Origin: Nakaseomyces glabratus
Lineage: Eukaryota > Ascomycota > Saccharomycetes > Saccharomycetales > Saccharomycetaceae
Length of the DNA stretch: 64,000 bases
NCBI RefSeq assembly: GCF_010111755.1
Contig: NC_088958.1
Span: 558,001 to 622,000, forward strand
Direction of reading: 5' to 3'
Part shown: piece by piece, positions 50,647-61,269 of the stretch
Layout: every line of letters begins with the position of its first letter
How positions within the stretch are numbered: the stretch's first letter is position 1
Program-made: the position numbers and the translations under genes
The notes under the pieces: model-generated
The model's database searches: none
The model's input: only the letters and a program-made list of their open reading frames with translations
Told to the model about the DNA's origin: nothing

Positions 50647-53600
50647 ATGTCCGGAAACGAAGGCACTGAGGGCCAGCCGGGCAACAATCTATCTCCTGTT
50701 CAGTACAAAACTGTATCTTCTTCTCCATTGAAACCCGAAGCGAGTACTCAGGATGCACAGAAATTACGCGAACAGTTTGTTTTCAAGCCCAATAATAATC
50801 TCTCTAGCGCCATCACGAGTACAGGTCAAACAGCGTCATCTGCCACAAGTGGTACCGCAGCTCCTGTAAATCCAAATGCATTTGAATCGTTGGTGGCTGA
50901 ATTTCCAGACTTTTCGCAGACGCTAGTGCAAGCAGTCTACAAATCTAACTCTTTTGATTTGTCTCTTGCTAGAGAAAGGCTTACAAGAATTCGGAACCAG
51001 AGAAAGAACTGGGTCAGCTCAAAGAATTTAAACTCAAATGTTGCTCGTGGAAGCAGGGCTGCTAGTACTGGTACGGGGAGATTAAGTGGCATTAATAATA
51101 CATCTGACTCTTCAAAAATTGTGTTGGAAAAACAGAAGAAATCTATCTTCGATAGATATTCGAGCGCTGTAAATAGTAATGCACAGAACAGTGGAATCAA
51201 CTCTGAGCTGTTTGAAAAAATGCAACGTAACGGAAGTCATAAGAAGAGAAAGCTTGTCAGAGGCGATAAATTGGCTGGTGATGAGAGTTATGTAGATAGC
51301 TCAAATTCTCAGTTAGCTAAAGCAAAGCAACAGCTACTGAAAAGTCGTAATAAAAAGTTCAATCTTTCTGATGATGAAGAGGAAGTAGGCAATGATAATG
51401 GAGACTTTTCAGACGCTAGTGGAGATGAATACGAGGAGCATACTCCTGTGGCTAATATTGATGATCAGATCTTGGAATTTTTGAATAACTCTGAAATAGA
51501 TGATATTATGGATTTGGGTGAAGTTTCTTATGAAAGAGCTAAAATAATTCAATCCGCAAGACCCTTCACTTCCTTGTATTCGTTTTCTCAACAAGAATTT
51601 TTGACAGAAGAAGAGAAGGAAAAGCAGGCTAAACTTCTAGCTCAGCCTAAGAAGAGGGGTAGAAGAGGAGCTGCCCAAAGAAAGGAAGGTGAGAAAGTTC
51701 TAGATAGAGTTTCACAAGCTATGAGAGGTTATAATGCCATTGAATCTGTCATCAAGACATGTTCACAATATGGTAAACTAGTCTCCTCTCAAATAAAAAA
51801 ATGGGGTGTCAAAGTAGACGCGGAAAATGGTGATGATGGAGAGCTTGATTTTATTAATGTTGGTTCTGAAACTGAAGGTGACGCCATTGTTGAGGATTTT
51901 AGCTCGTCCGCTCAAACTCCAGCACCCGAAATGTCAGATAGCGAAGGCTCAGAAGAAATTAAGCTTGAAGATGTCAATAAGAAACTCGAGAGCACTACTG
52001 ATAATAATAACAAGGACGATGGAGCCACACTTGAAACTGCTTCAGAACCTAAGCTTGACACTATGGAAGAGAAGGATAAAACCACTGACACTTCTGTTGA
52101 AAAAACTGAAGAAAATACGGCTAATGTCAAGGTAGAAGACACAGACAAAGCAAATGACGATCCAGATAGCGATTTTCAGGCTGATGAAGAAATGGAATTT
52201 ATTGATGAGGATGAGGAAGATGAGGAATACGATGAAGAACTTCCGGTAACAAGAAGGACTAGGAATACTGGCGGGAATTTCAGAAAGGAAGTTGTGAAAA
52301 AGAATAGTGTTGTTAAATTTTTCAGAGGGAGACCAAAACTTCTAAACCCTGATGTTTCATTGAAAGACTATCAACAGACTGGTATCAACTGGCTAAACTT
52401 ATTATATCACAATCAAATTTCTTGTATATTGGCTGATGATATGGGTCTGGGAAAGACATGTCAAGTCATATCTTTCCTAGCTTATTTGAAACAAATCGGT
52501 CAGCCAAGTCCGCATTTGATTGTGGTTCCTTCTTCGACGTTAGAAAACTGGTTGAGAGAATTCCAAAAATTTTGTCCTTCATTAAAAATTGAGCCATATT
52601 ACGGTACTCAACAAGAAAGAGCTGATCTTCGAGAGATATTAGAGCGTAATGATGGGAAATATGATGTTATTGTCACAACATATAACCTTGCTGCAGGTAA
52701 CAAGTACGATGTATCATTTTTGAAGACCAGAAATTTCAATGTAGTTGTATATGATGAAGGCCATATGTTAAAGAACTCAATGTCTGAGAGATTTAATAAG
52801 CTGATGAGAATTCATGCTAATTTCAGGCTGCTTCTAACGGGTACACCATTGCAAAATAACTTAAAGGAGCTAATGTCTTTGTTAGAGTTTATTATGCCGA
52901 ATCTTTTTGTATCCAAAAAGGAGTCCTTAGCTGCAGTTTTCAAACAAAGGGCGAAGACATCAGATGATAACAAGGGACACAACCCTCTGTTGGCTCAACA
53001 AGCAATCACCAGAGCGAAGACCATGATGAAACCATTTATTTTACGTAGAAGGAAGGATCAAGTGTTGAAGCACTTGCCTGCAAAGCATGTCCGTACCAGT
53101 TACTGTGCAATGAATGACACTCAGAGGGAGATATACAACCGTGAAGTGAAGCTTGTAATGGAGCACAAGCAAATGATCAGGGATGGCACATTACCTGAAG
53201 ACAAGAAAGAGCGTAGTAAGATTGAGAACAACAGCTCAAAGAATTTGATCATGTCTCTAAGAAAAGCATCTATTCATCCATTATTGTTCCGTCACATCTA
53301 TGATGACGCGAAGATAGACAAGATGTGTGATGCGATTTTGGATGAGCCAGCTTACGCGGAGAATGGTAATAAGGAGTATATCAGGGAGGATATGAGTTTT
53401 ATGACTGATTTTGAGTTGCACAGGCTATGTTGCAACTTCCCTAACACACTAGGTGATTATCAGCTGAAAAACGATGAATGGATGAATAGTGGTAAAGTGG
53501 ATGCTCTAAAGAAGTTGCTAGATGATATCATCAACAAGAAACGTGAGAAAGTGTTGATCTTCACACTGTTCACGCAGGTGTTAGATATCCTGGAGAAAGT

Positions 53601-54027
53601 ATTGAGCACCTTGAACTATAAATTTCTGAGACTCGATGGGTCCACCCAGGTGAACGACAGACAAACGATGATCGACAAGTTCTACGACGATAACACCATC
53701 CCCATCTTCATGCTATCTACCAGAGCAGGTGGGTTTGGTATCAATCTGGTGTGTGCGAACCATGTGATCATCTTCGACCAAAGTTTCAACCCACACGACG
53801 ATAGACAGGCGGCCGACAGAGCGCACCGTGTGGGCCAGACCAAGGAAGTCACAGTGACCACGCTGATTACCAAGGACAGCATAGAGGAGAAGATCTTCCA
53901 GCTGGCGAAGACCAAGCTGGCGCTGGACAGTCAAGTCAGCAGCAGCGAGGACCAAAGCGATCTGATAGACAACAAGGTCAGCGATCTCCTGGAAGACATC
54001 ATATACACAGAAGCTCAAAAGAAGTAA
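50647..54027 (+). CDS. FUN30: Snf2-family chromatin remodeler Fun30
   Basis: Fun30 is the SMARCAD1-type ATP-dependent nucleosome remodeler involved in silencing, DNA end resection and heterochromatin. The protein has 1126 residues (yeast 1131). A CUE-type motif lies at about 77-110 (FESLVAEFPDFSQTLVQAVY). A long acidic stretch at about 380-535 precedes the ATPase. Motif I is DDMGLGKTCQ at about 597, motif II DEGH at about 703, followed by LTGTPLQNN. The C-terminal lobe contains LRLDGSTQVNDRQ and QAADRAHRVGQTKEV at about 1054. All helicase motifs are intact. Codon composition becomes more GC-rich in the last 300 bp. Confidence 0.96.
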   Translation: MSGNEGTEGQPGNNLSPVQYKTVSSSPLKPEASTQDAQKLREQFVFKPNNNLSSAITSTGQTASSATSGTAAPVNPNAFESLVAEFPDFSQTLVQAVYKSNSFDLSLARERLTRIRNQRKNWVSSKNLNSNVARGSRAASTGTGRLSGINNTSDSSKIVLEKQKKSIFDRYSSAVNSNAQNSGINSELFEKMQRNGSHKKRKLVRGDKLAGDESYVDSSNSQLAKAKQQLLKSRNKKFNLSDDEEEVGNDNGDFSDASGDEYEEHTPVANIDDQILEFLNNSEIDDIMDLGEVSYERAKIIQSARPFTSLYSFSQQEFLTEEEKEKQAKLLAQPKKRGRRGAAQRKEGEKVLDRVSQAMRGYNAIESVIKTCSQYGKLVSSQIKKWGVKVDAENGDDGELDFINVGSETEGDAIVEDFSSSAQTPAPEMSDSEGSEEIKLEDVNKKLESTTDNNNKDDGATLETASEPKLDTMEEKDKTTDTSVEKTEENTANVKVEDTDKANDDPDSDFQADEEMEFIDEDEEDEEYDEELPVTRRTRNTGGNFRKEVVKKNSVVKFFRGRPKLLNPDVSLKDYQQTGINWLNLLYHNQISCILADDMGLGKTCQVISFLAYLKQIGQPSPHLIVVPSSTLENWLREFQKFCPSLKIEPYYGTQQERADLREILERNDGKYDVIVTTYNLAAGNKYDVSFLKTRNFNVVVYDEGHMLKNSMSERFNKLMRIHANFRLLLTGTPLQNNLKELMSLLEFIMPNLFVSKKESLAAVFKQRAKTSDDNKGHNPLLAQQAITRAKTMMKPFILRRRKDQVLKHLPAKHVRTSYCAMNDTQREIYNREVKLVMEHKQMIRDGTLPEDKKERSKIENNSSKNLIMSLRKASIHPLLFRHIYDDAKIDKMCDAILDEPAYAENGNKEYIREDMSFMTDFELHRLCCNFPNTLGDYQLKNDEWMNSGKVDALKKLLDDIINKKREKVLIFTLFTQVLDILEKVLSTLNYKFLRLDGSTQVNDRQTMIDKFYDDNTIPIFMLSTRAGGFGINLVCANHVIIFDQSFNPHDDRQAADRAHRVGQTKEVTVTTLITKDSIEEKIFQLAKTKLALDSQVSSSEDQSDLIDNKVSDLLEDIIYTEAQKK

Positions 54028-55352
54028 GTGTCTCCTCCCCCCCATCCCAACGCCTCCATCATTAATGTTAGCAATATATAGGACAAAAATGTAACACTAT
54101 CAAGAAATACAATAGTTATCTTTATCCCCCCCTCCCCCGCGTTTATTTGGGACTTCCCTCCCCACGGCAGAGAAGCATAGAAGGGAACTGATTTACGTTC
54201 TCTGCAACGAAAGCGATCTCGCAAGGCTGAGAGAAAGCGGAACGCCCCGGAGGGTGTGGCTCTTGGAAGTTCTCGATTCCCGATTCCTCTAAAACTTCCC
54301 TGCGCCATTTTCTGTAGAAAAAGTCTAAATAGCCCATTTTTCTTCTTTGCCCCTCCCTCTCAAAAAGCAAGACTCGCGTTCTTACGCAATGAGATCTGCA
54401 CTATGTGTACTACAAGACGAGGTAGATCACCAAGTGTCATTATCGCTGCAGTGGGCACATTATGAAACTAGCACCTACGCTCAAAATACACTGTCAATAC
54501 CAATACCATGACTACAACATACACCTTAGCGCCAGACCAACAGCAATACCACCCTGCTTGCATAGGCCCATGCTACCACTACAATAACGCATACAACCTT
54601 ATAGTCTCACGTGCACAGTGATTAGTACACTGAAACTCCAACTTTCTCCTCCCCGTCTCTCTCCTCCCCGTCTCTCCACCTTCTTCTGAAGCCTTCCCCC
54701 CCCCCCCGTTCCTTGCATATGGTGCCTCCATACGGTCAACAGAAAGCTTCGAATTTCCTCTTTGGGAACTTTATCCCTGCTCTCCGCCCTGAGATAAGGG
54801 AGTCAAGTAGCCAGAGGAAACAACGCACAGACCAAGAACAAAGCACAAAGCACACAAAGCACAGAGCACACAAAGCAATGGAGCCGGGCTGTTCATCCCT
54901 GTGACAGCTAAATGGAAGGTACCGGTCCCACGCACTGCAGGAAAATGCAATTTTTTTTCTTCCGGAAGGGATTTCCAAGAAAAAATAACATAAAATAAAA
55001 GTGAAAATACAAAAAGCTTAACTTTCAACTGCAACTGCAACAACTACAACTACAACTACTGCAACTACTGCAACTACTGCAACTACTGCAACTACTGCAA
55101 CTACAACAGACGCTAAAACTTCTGACCACTGCTACATATTGGGAAGTTTACAGGTTCTAGCGCTACATTTGCACCCCGAGAGACTCCAGGAAAGAGATCA
55201 GATAACTGGAGACAGACGAGAGTCCCTGGATATATAAGACGAGGATCCTTTTTCTTATATATCTTAAAGAGAACAGACACTAGGTGCTAGGCTTATTCAA
55301 CCTTATACCTAACAGGTACATCTATCACAAATACACAACTGACAATGAAACA
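54028..55352. other. Intergenic region FUN30-MED15A, rich in pyrimidine tracts and short repeats
   Basis: The region includes C-rich runs at 54030-54045, 54125-54140 and 54696-54707 (12 C). It also holds a 15-bp direct repeat CTCCTCCCCGTCTCT at 54646-54675, ACAAAGC-type repeats near 54835-54880, and five perfect copies of CAACTACTG at 55053-55097. The open frames here look accidental. The last 70 bp continue the MED15A frame upstream of its ATG without another ATG. Confidence 0.6.
55053..55097 (+). repeat. Tandem nonanucleotide repeat (CAACTACTG)5
   Basis: Five perfect copies are flanked by degenerate CAACTA units on both sides (about 55027-55107). It lies 255-300 bp upstream of the MED15A start, in the promoter or leader. 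Confidence 0.9.
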
Positions 55353-55649
55353 ATGTCTAGCAAAGAGACCATTCCAATGCACCAGCGGTCTCAGAATGTC
55401 GCTGAACTATTAACTGTCCTCATGGACATCAACAAGATTAATGGCGGCGACTCTACCACCGCAGAGAAGATGAAAGTGCACGCAAAAAGCTTCGAAGCCG
55501 CACTGTTCGAGAAATCATCCTCCAAGGAGGAGTACCAAAAGACTATGAAATCGAAAATTGACGCAATGAGAAGCACAAGAGATAAACGCAAGAGAGAGTC
55601 CGTGGGTTCTGCCTCTATGATGGCAAACCTAGGGCAAGATGGTACCAAT

Positions 55650-55684
<35 letters not shown>

Positions 55685-58640
55685 CCTGAACATGGCCGCT
55701 AGCTTCATGGGTGGGGATATGTTCGGAAGAAATCAGTCACCTGCTCAGAACAGTAACGCGAACACTAACTTAAACACAAACGTTGGGCCCGGCGTAAACG
55801 GCCCTAATGGAAACGACGGCACCGCGAACCCCCAGATGTTCATGAACCAACAGGCGCAGGCAAGACAACAAGCTGCAGCCAGACAACTAAAAAACAGACA
55901 GATGGGAGGCTCATCTGCACAGCAACAGCAACTTACGCAACAGCAACAGCAGCTGCTAAATCAGATGCGTGTAGCACCAATTCCAAAAGAGCTACTCCAA
56001 CGTATTCCAAACTTACCACCAGGTGTCACCACTTGGGAGCAAGTTACTGCCTTGGCTCAACAAAACAGACTATCAGCACAGGATATGAGCATTGCTAAAG
56101 ATATCTATAAGATACATCAGCAGTATCTGATCAAAGCGAAGTTGCAACAGCAGCAGCAACGCCAACAGCAACAACGTCAACAGGGAAACCCTGACGTGAA
56201 TAATAATATGGCCGGATCTAACAACAATAATAACAATAATCTGCCCATGGCTCAGCAGCAAATGCAACAGAGACAGCAGCAGCAGCAACAGTCACAGCAG
56301 CAACAGAACAGAAACCCTAACCAAAGACATAACGTGCTATCACAGATAAACCAAATGTTCACCGCAGATGAGCAAAGAGCTCTATTGCAAGAAGCTATGG
56401 AGGCTTGTAAAAACTTCCAGAAGACTCACTTCGGTGGTCAAATGTCTGATGCTAACAAGCAGGCTTTTATCAAGAAGTTCATAAATTCAAAGGCTTTGAA
56501 GAAACTAGAAGCTATGAGAATGGCTCAAGGTGGAAACAATAATGCTAATTTGAATAAAGGGCAAGCCGATATGCTACAGAGACAGCAAGCTAACATGCAA
56601 ATGAACCAGCAACAACAAAGAGCAGCTCAGAACCAACGTAGAGGTCCAGTAATGAACGATGCTGTTAGTCAAGGGTATAACAACCAAATGAACTCTGCCG
56701 CTGATTCCACAATGAATAACTCTAACCAGCCAATGAATATTGGAAATAATGGTGTTAATATGATACCAAACCAATCTCAGCAGCAGCAGCAAACAAATAG
56801 ACCAAAGGAGCAAACCCCACAGCAACCTCAGCAGCGTATACAGTCAAACAGATCTGTACCGATGCTTAACCCAACGCCTGAGGATGTAGAGGTTGTACGA
56901 AGGATATCTGCAGAAGCCGCCAAGACTCAACTAAGACTCACTGATTTAACTAACTCTTTAACTCCTCAAGAAAGAGATGAAATAAAGAAGAGACTTCAAA
57001 AGAATCAGCAGTTATTTGCCCAAGTTAGTAGTTATGCACCTCAAGTTTACCTCTTCACTAAGAGTGAAAGCTTTTTGAAGGAAGTTTTACAATTGAGGAT
57101 CTTTATCAAAGAGATTCTAGAGAAGTGCTCCAAGGGAATCTATGTAGTCAAGCTTGATACTGTAGATAAATTGGTTATCAAATATCAGAAGTATTGGGAA
57201 AGCATGAAAATTCAGTTGTTGAGAAGACAGCAATTATTACAGCAGCAGCAACAACAACAACAACAAGGCATGGACCCTAACAGAGCTCAAAACTCTCAAC
57301 AGCAACAGCAACAGAACCAGGCAAATATGCAACAGGCACGTAATAGAAAGCCAACTAAAAACCAAACCACTCCTGCTATTGCAGCTAGTGTTGCAATGAA
57401 CATGAATGACAAGGGCGCTTCAATGTCACCCGCTTTACAAAAGGCTGGATCTGCTGTACCGAACTTTGCACAACAAATGTCACCTAACATGACACCAGGA
57501 ACCATCCCTCCAACAAATGTGTTATCACCTCACTCTCAAAGCCATATACCAATGGTGTCTCCAACGATGGCAAAAGCAGCATCTGCTGCAGCCTTAAAGA
57601 ATGACACTGCTAGTAGCAGTCGCCGTGGAAGCACAAAACCTAGAGGCAAGTCAACTGCACCGGTTACTGGTAAAAAGACATCTAATGCACCAACACCCCA
57701 AGTTGTTCCTGCTACCGTCCCAAGCACAACAAACTTGTCGGCTGCCGGTACACCAAATATCAGGAATAAATCAGCTACCCCATTAACTGCAGGCTTGTCA
57801 CCAAAGTCCACGATTCGTTCCAATTCTAACACAGCATTAGCTTCTGCAAAAACTCCATCACCAATGACTGTATCCATTCCACAACCTGGGAATAGCTCGG
57901 TTTTCAAGAAAGAAGAGGAGTATTTGTCTAAGTTACAATTAAGAAAAGAAGAGATTCGATTCCGCCAAAAGCAGAGACTAGATATTCTAAGTAGTTCTCC
58001 GGTTGATTTATTTTTGACTACTGTTGCTGATTGTTTGGGTATTAATGATGAAGAAATTGAATTGATAAACAAAATACCAGAAACCACTGCTGACAACATT
58101 AATAATACAGGCAAGAAGAAATTAACTAAAGCTGCTCAAAAGCTAAGAGACAAGGAGATATTGAATGTGTCGATACAGGTTGGTGAAAAGGATAAACTTA
58201 TCATGTCGAGCAAAGCACCTGATAAGGTTATGGACTACTCCATTAGTGCAATGTCGCTGGCGGCAGTTTTCAAAAACTTATCTAGTACAGGTAGCCTGAA
58301 TAATATCGCACTTTCTGGCAGTAATGCAACTACTTCCAAGGACATCGGAAATATCTATTCACACACAGGTGGTGTGAAAAGAAAATTTGATGAAGTTGAG
58401 ATTAGTCCAAATTCTAATGGATCTCCTTCTGCTTCGATAATGAGTGAATCAAAGAAAATTAAAATTGACTCACCTGAAGACATGTTTGTAACGCATTCTT
58501 CTGAAGCCGCCAAAGGCACTAACAATTCATCACTGATGGATTCAGGTAAAGAAGGCTCCTGCAAGAGTATGGCTGGTTCCGCAACTGAGGTCAATGACAC
58601 TAGCATTTGGGATTGGAATTTCTGGACAAGTATAGAGTAA
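55353..58640 (+). CDS. MED15A: Mediator tail subunit Med15 (Gal11), copy A
   Basis: Med15/Gal11 is the tail subunit of Mediator that contacts activators. In C. glabrata the KIX domain of Gal11A is the known target of Pdr1 in azole resistance. The protein has 1095 residues from the ATG at 55353. The KIX domain covers about 8-75 (QNVAELLTVLMDINKINGG, HAKSFEAALFEKSSSKEEY). Long Gln and Asn tracts follow. Conserved blocks are APIPKELLQRIPNLPPGV, LVIKYQKYWESMKIQLLRR and LFLTTVADCLGI. The end SIWDWNFWTSIE matches the yeast WDWNNWTSA end. The upstream open frame starts with GTG and was not used. It is located between FUN30 and the Lds-type gene, on the chromosome I-like block. Confidence 0.95.
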
Positions 58641-59278
58641 ACTGTAAATGACAGGGATGACTTTTGGAATGACTTTTATTGCTTTTTCTGCTACTGTTGT
58701 TAGTGTGTTGGATCCCTGACCAGTTTGATAACCTATCTTAACAGATTAGCATATGCCTTTTGGTCATTGATTTGAACTGTTGGATAAAGTGAGAAATTAT
58801 ACCCGTGAGTGTCATGGTATTGGAGATTGACACCGTTTTCTGAATTCTTCTTCATTTTGTTTTATTATTATTATTATTATTATTGAGAGTCTAGCTTATA
58901 AGATGCTATACTCTCAGTGTATTATGTTTCACTATCTCTGGTACTTTATTTTTTTGCACAAAGTACTCTCCAACAGCTTCTTAGAATCTTGTATTTTTAC
59001 TATATGTCGTTTATTTTTTTTTCGATTTTGGACTATTAATATTGTATACTGCTTACACCTCTTTTTTGACAACTCATTTTCCGGAGTTGTGTCGTTTTTA
59101 ATTTCGTTTATTTTACTCTTCTCACAATTTTTTCATATTTTTTTTAATATTAACAATAATAATTCTATATCTATTATTTCCTTTGATACTTGTAGTTGTA
59201 ACAGCTTTGTTATATATGGTTTAAAGCAAAAATTGCGAAATGGTATTTTATGGATCATATACATAAGAACGGTGGACA
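58641..59278. other. Convergent intergenic region MED15A/Lds-type gene
   Basis: This is very T-rich 3' sequence with an (ATT)-type microsatellite at about 58862-58885. The open frame 58903-59292 is T-rich and Phe/Leu/Ile-rich, overlaps the neighbouring gene and looks accidental. Confidence 0.55.
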
Positions 59279-60187
59279 TCACCTGTAAGTAGTAAGCTGA
59301 TCGATACCTAGTAGTGTGGCGCCCAATATGTTGGTAGATAGTGAAATGCCTGCTAAGAATGGGAAGGAATCCAAAAAGCCTGCTGTGATTCCAAACATAG
59401 TATACTGGCCAGGGTGTTGATAAATTCTTTCGTATCTCTCTATATTGCTTAAGCCTTTCAATCTTAGCATCTTTGAAAAATATACTCTAGACAATGCTGG
59501 GGAAACAAGGAAATGGAAAGTGAATGGTCCAACAATTGGAATTGATGATATGATTAGTAAGAAAACTAAGATGATCAAGCCTGTTAGGTATTCTGATAGT
59601 TTTTTAGTTAGATGGAAATACCAAAAGTAAGGTGTAGATGGTGAGACTTGGTACTTAATCGGTGTGTGTCTGAACAAACTCTGGTATCCATTTGCATCAA
59701 CGCAATTTTTCACCAACCCTTCATTCAAGTGCGATACTCTCAGAAACATCATAGTAAGCATATTTGTGTGTAGGATAGAGTGTATCCACGCGATTAGTAT
59801 ACCAAAGGGACCCAGCACGATAAATAGTGCCGTATATACTGGGGTGATAGTTGCCCAGTAGACCATTGTCACTATCGCGTAACTTACTAGATAAAGTGAG
59901 AACAGTGCAGTTGTCGAGGCCGCATAATCTCTGAAGTTTGAGTACAATTCATACATCCCTTTAAAAGGGTATACAAACATATTACCAGTGAACAGGTCAT
60001 CAGCTATCACTGCCGACACTTGGGCCGACCGTGTGGCCAGTTTCACCAATTGTCTCTGGTATATGCTCGTAGCATCCTGGATAGTAGCCTTTTGAGCAAT
60101 CTCCAGAGGTTTGAAGTGCTGGTCCCTGCTGAACTTGTAGTATACCCCACCTAACCCGGTCAATATCAAAGAACCCGCGAAACTCAT
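59279..60187 (-). CDS. Lds1/Lds2/Rrt8-family membrane protein
   Basis: This polytopic membrane protein of the yeast Lds/Rrt8 family has members located on lipid droplets that support outer spore wall assembly in S. cerevisiae. From the ATG at 60187 it has 302 residues with several hydrophobic segments (for example STTALFSLYLVSYAIVTMVY and LTGLIILVFLLIISSIPIVG). It also has an amphipathic C-terminal part rich in Gly and Phe (FGITAGFLDSFPFLAG). The frame stays open 24 codons further upstream but begins with GTG. Position between FUN30/MED15A and PSK1 corresponds to YAL018C (LDS1). C. glabrata has no known sexual sporulation, so a role beyond spores is likely. The exact orthologue within the family is not settled. 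Confidence 0.75.
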   Translation of the reverse strand: MSFAGSLILTGLGGVYYKFSRDQHFKPLEIAQKATIQDATSIYQRQLVKLATRSAQVSAVIADDLFTGNMFVYPFKGMYELYSNFRDYAASTTALFSLYLVSYAIVTMVYWATITPVYTALFIVLGPFGILIAWIHSILHTNMLTMMFLRVSHLNEGLVKNCVDANGYQSLFRHTPIKYQVSPSTPYFWYFHLTKKLSEYLTGLIILVFLLIISSIPIVGPFTFHFLVSPALSRVYFSKMLRLKGLSNIERYERIYQHPGQYTMFGITAGFLDSFPFLAGISLSTNILGATLLGIDQLTTYR

Positions 60188-61269
60188 TAGTGGATTATAG
60201 CTTTTTACAGTTCTTTTTTGACACACCGATGCCAGAGTGAAGAACAAACAACAAAACACCTATAAGAACCCAAAATAGTTAATTGTACTGATACTTAAAG
60301 TAATCAGGTACACAGTATCACATCGCCACAAAAATAATAGATTAATACTGTACTTCCCCCACAAAAGCCTTCTTATTTATGGACAAAATAGAGCGCACTC
60401 CAGTCACATGATATGCCTAGATACGTCAATAAACCAATAATCACATGATATATATCCGAAGTGATAAGCAGGCTGAGAGCTCTTCAAAAAATGGAAACGA
60501 TACGCATGTTTCTCTGCGATGGCTACTTTCTCAAGACAGCCTCTCTTTCACAGAAGACGCAGTACAACACGTACAGCCTTCAATGGGCTTCACTTGCCCC
60601 TTCTTACTACCTGACTTCTGGTTCCCCCCTCCTCCCTCACCCCACACCCCCACACTGCTGGAAGTCACTGCAAAGTCTTTTTGAACAAGTAATCACATTA
60701 AAGTTGGGACGAACCCTTTTCTAGCAGTTTGGATGGGGGGGAGGCTGTCCCATGGCAACTAGGCAAGTCTGCACTACACTTGAGCCCCAGTCCCTGGGAA
60801 GATCCTTTCAAAGTTGGGAAAGGTGCTTTTATGTTTCAACGCCAGTTATACCTTGCCTCTACAAAATACATAAACACAACAGATAAGAAGCTATCTGATT
60901 AGTCAAGTCCTAGTCTCCCCCCCTTCCTGTGCAACTTTCAACTCCTAACTGAAAAAAAAAAAAAAAAAAAAAAAGAAAATAAGACACTATTAAGCAATAA
61001 AAAGTACAAGTTTATTGGCCATTTTGCTATAAACCGCTACTTAACACTATACCAGACAGACGGAACCCTCGAGAGGATTTCTACTAGACTAGGATAATAA
61101 CAAGAAGTTATAGTGGCCATACCCTAAGGAATAAAGAAACTATAAAAGTCGAAAACTAAACATAGCTAGACATTACGAAAAGAGGGATATTGTTATTGGA
61201 AGTGCGTCAACACAGTGAATATATTTGAAGGGGAAAATAAAAGTACAGAAAACAAAGATATAGGCCCAA
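60188..61269. other. Divergent intergenic region Lds-type gene/PSK1
   Basis: This 1.1-kb stretch shows pyrimidine-rich patches (60620-60655), a G run at 60735-60743, a C-rich run at 60917-60923 and a run of 23 A at 60952-60974. No gene was recognised; small open frames at 60445-60724 overlap each other and look accidental. Confidence 0.5.

Noticed and set aside
55284..55352. N-terminal extension of MED15A
   Set aside because: It begins with GTG, contains no ATG and precedes the conserved KIX start; taken as leader.
58903..59292. Open frame of 129 codons downstream of MED15A
   Set aside because: It is T-rich sequence giving Phe/Leu/Ile-rich translation, and it overlaps the 3' end of the convergent gene.
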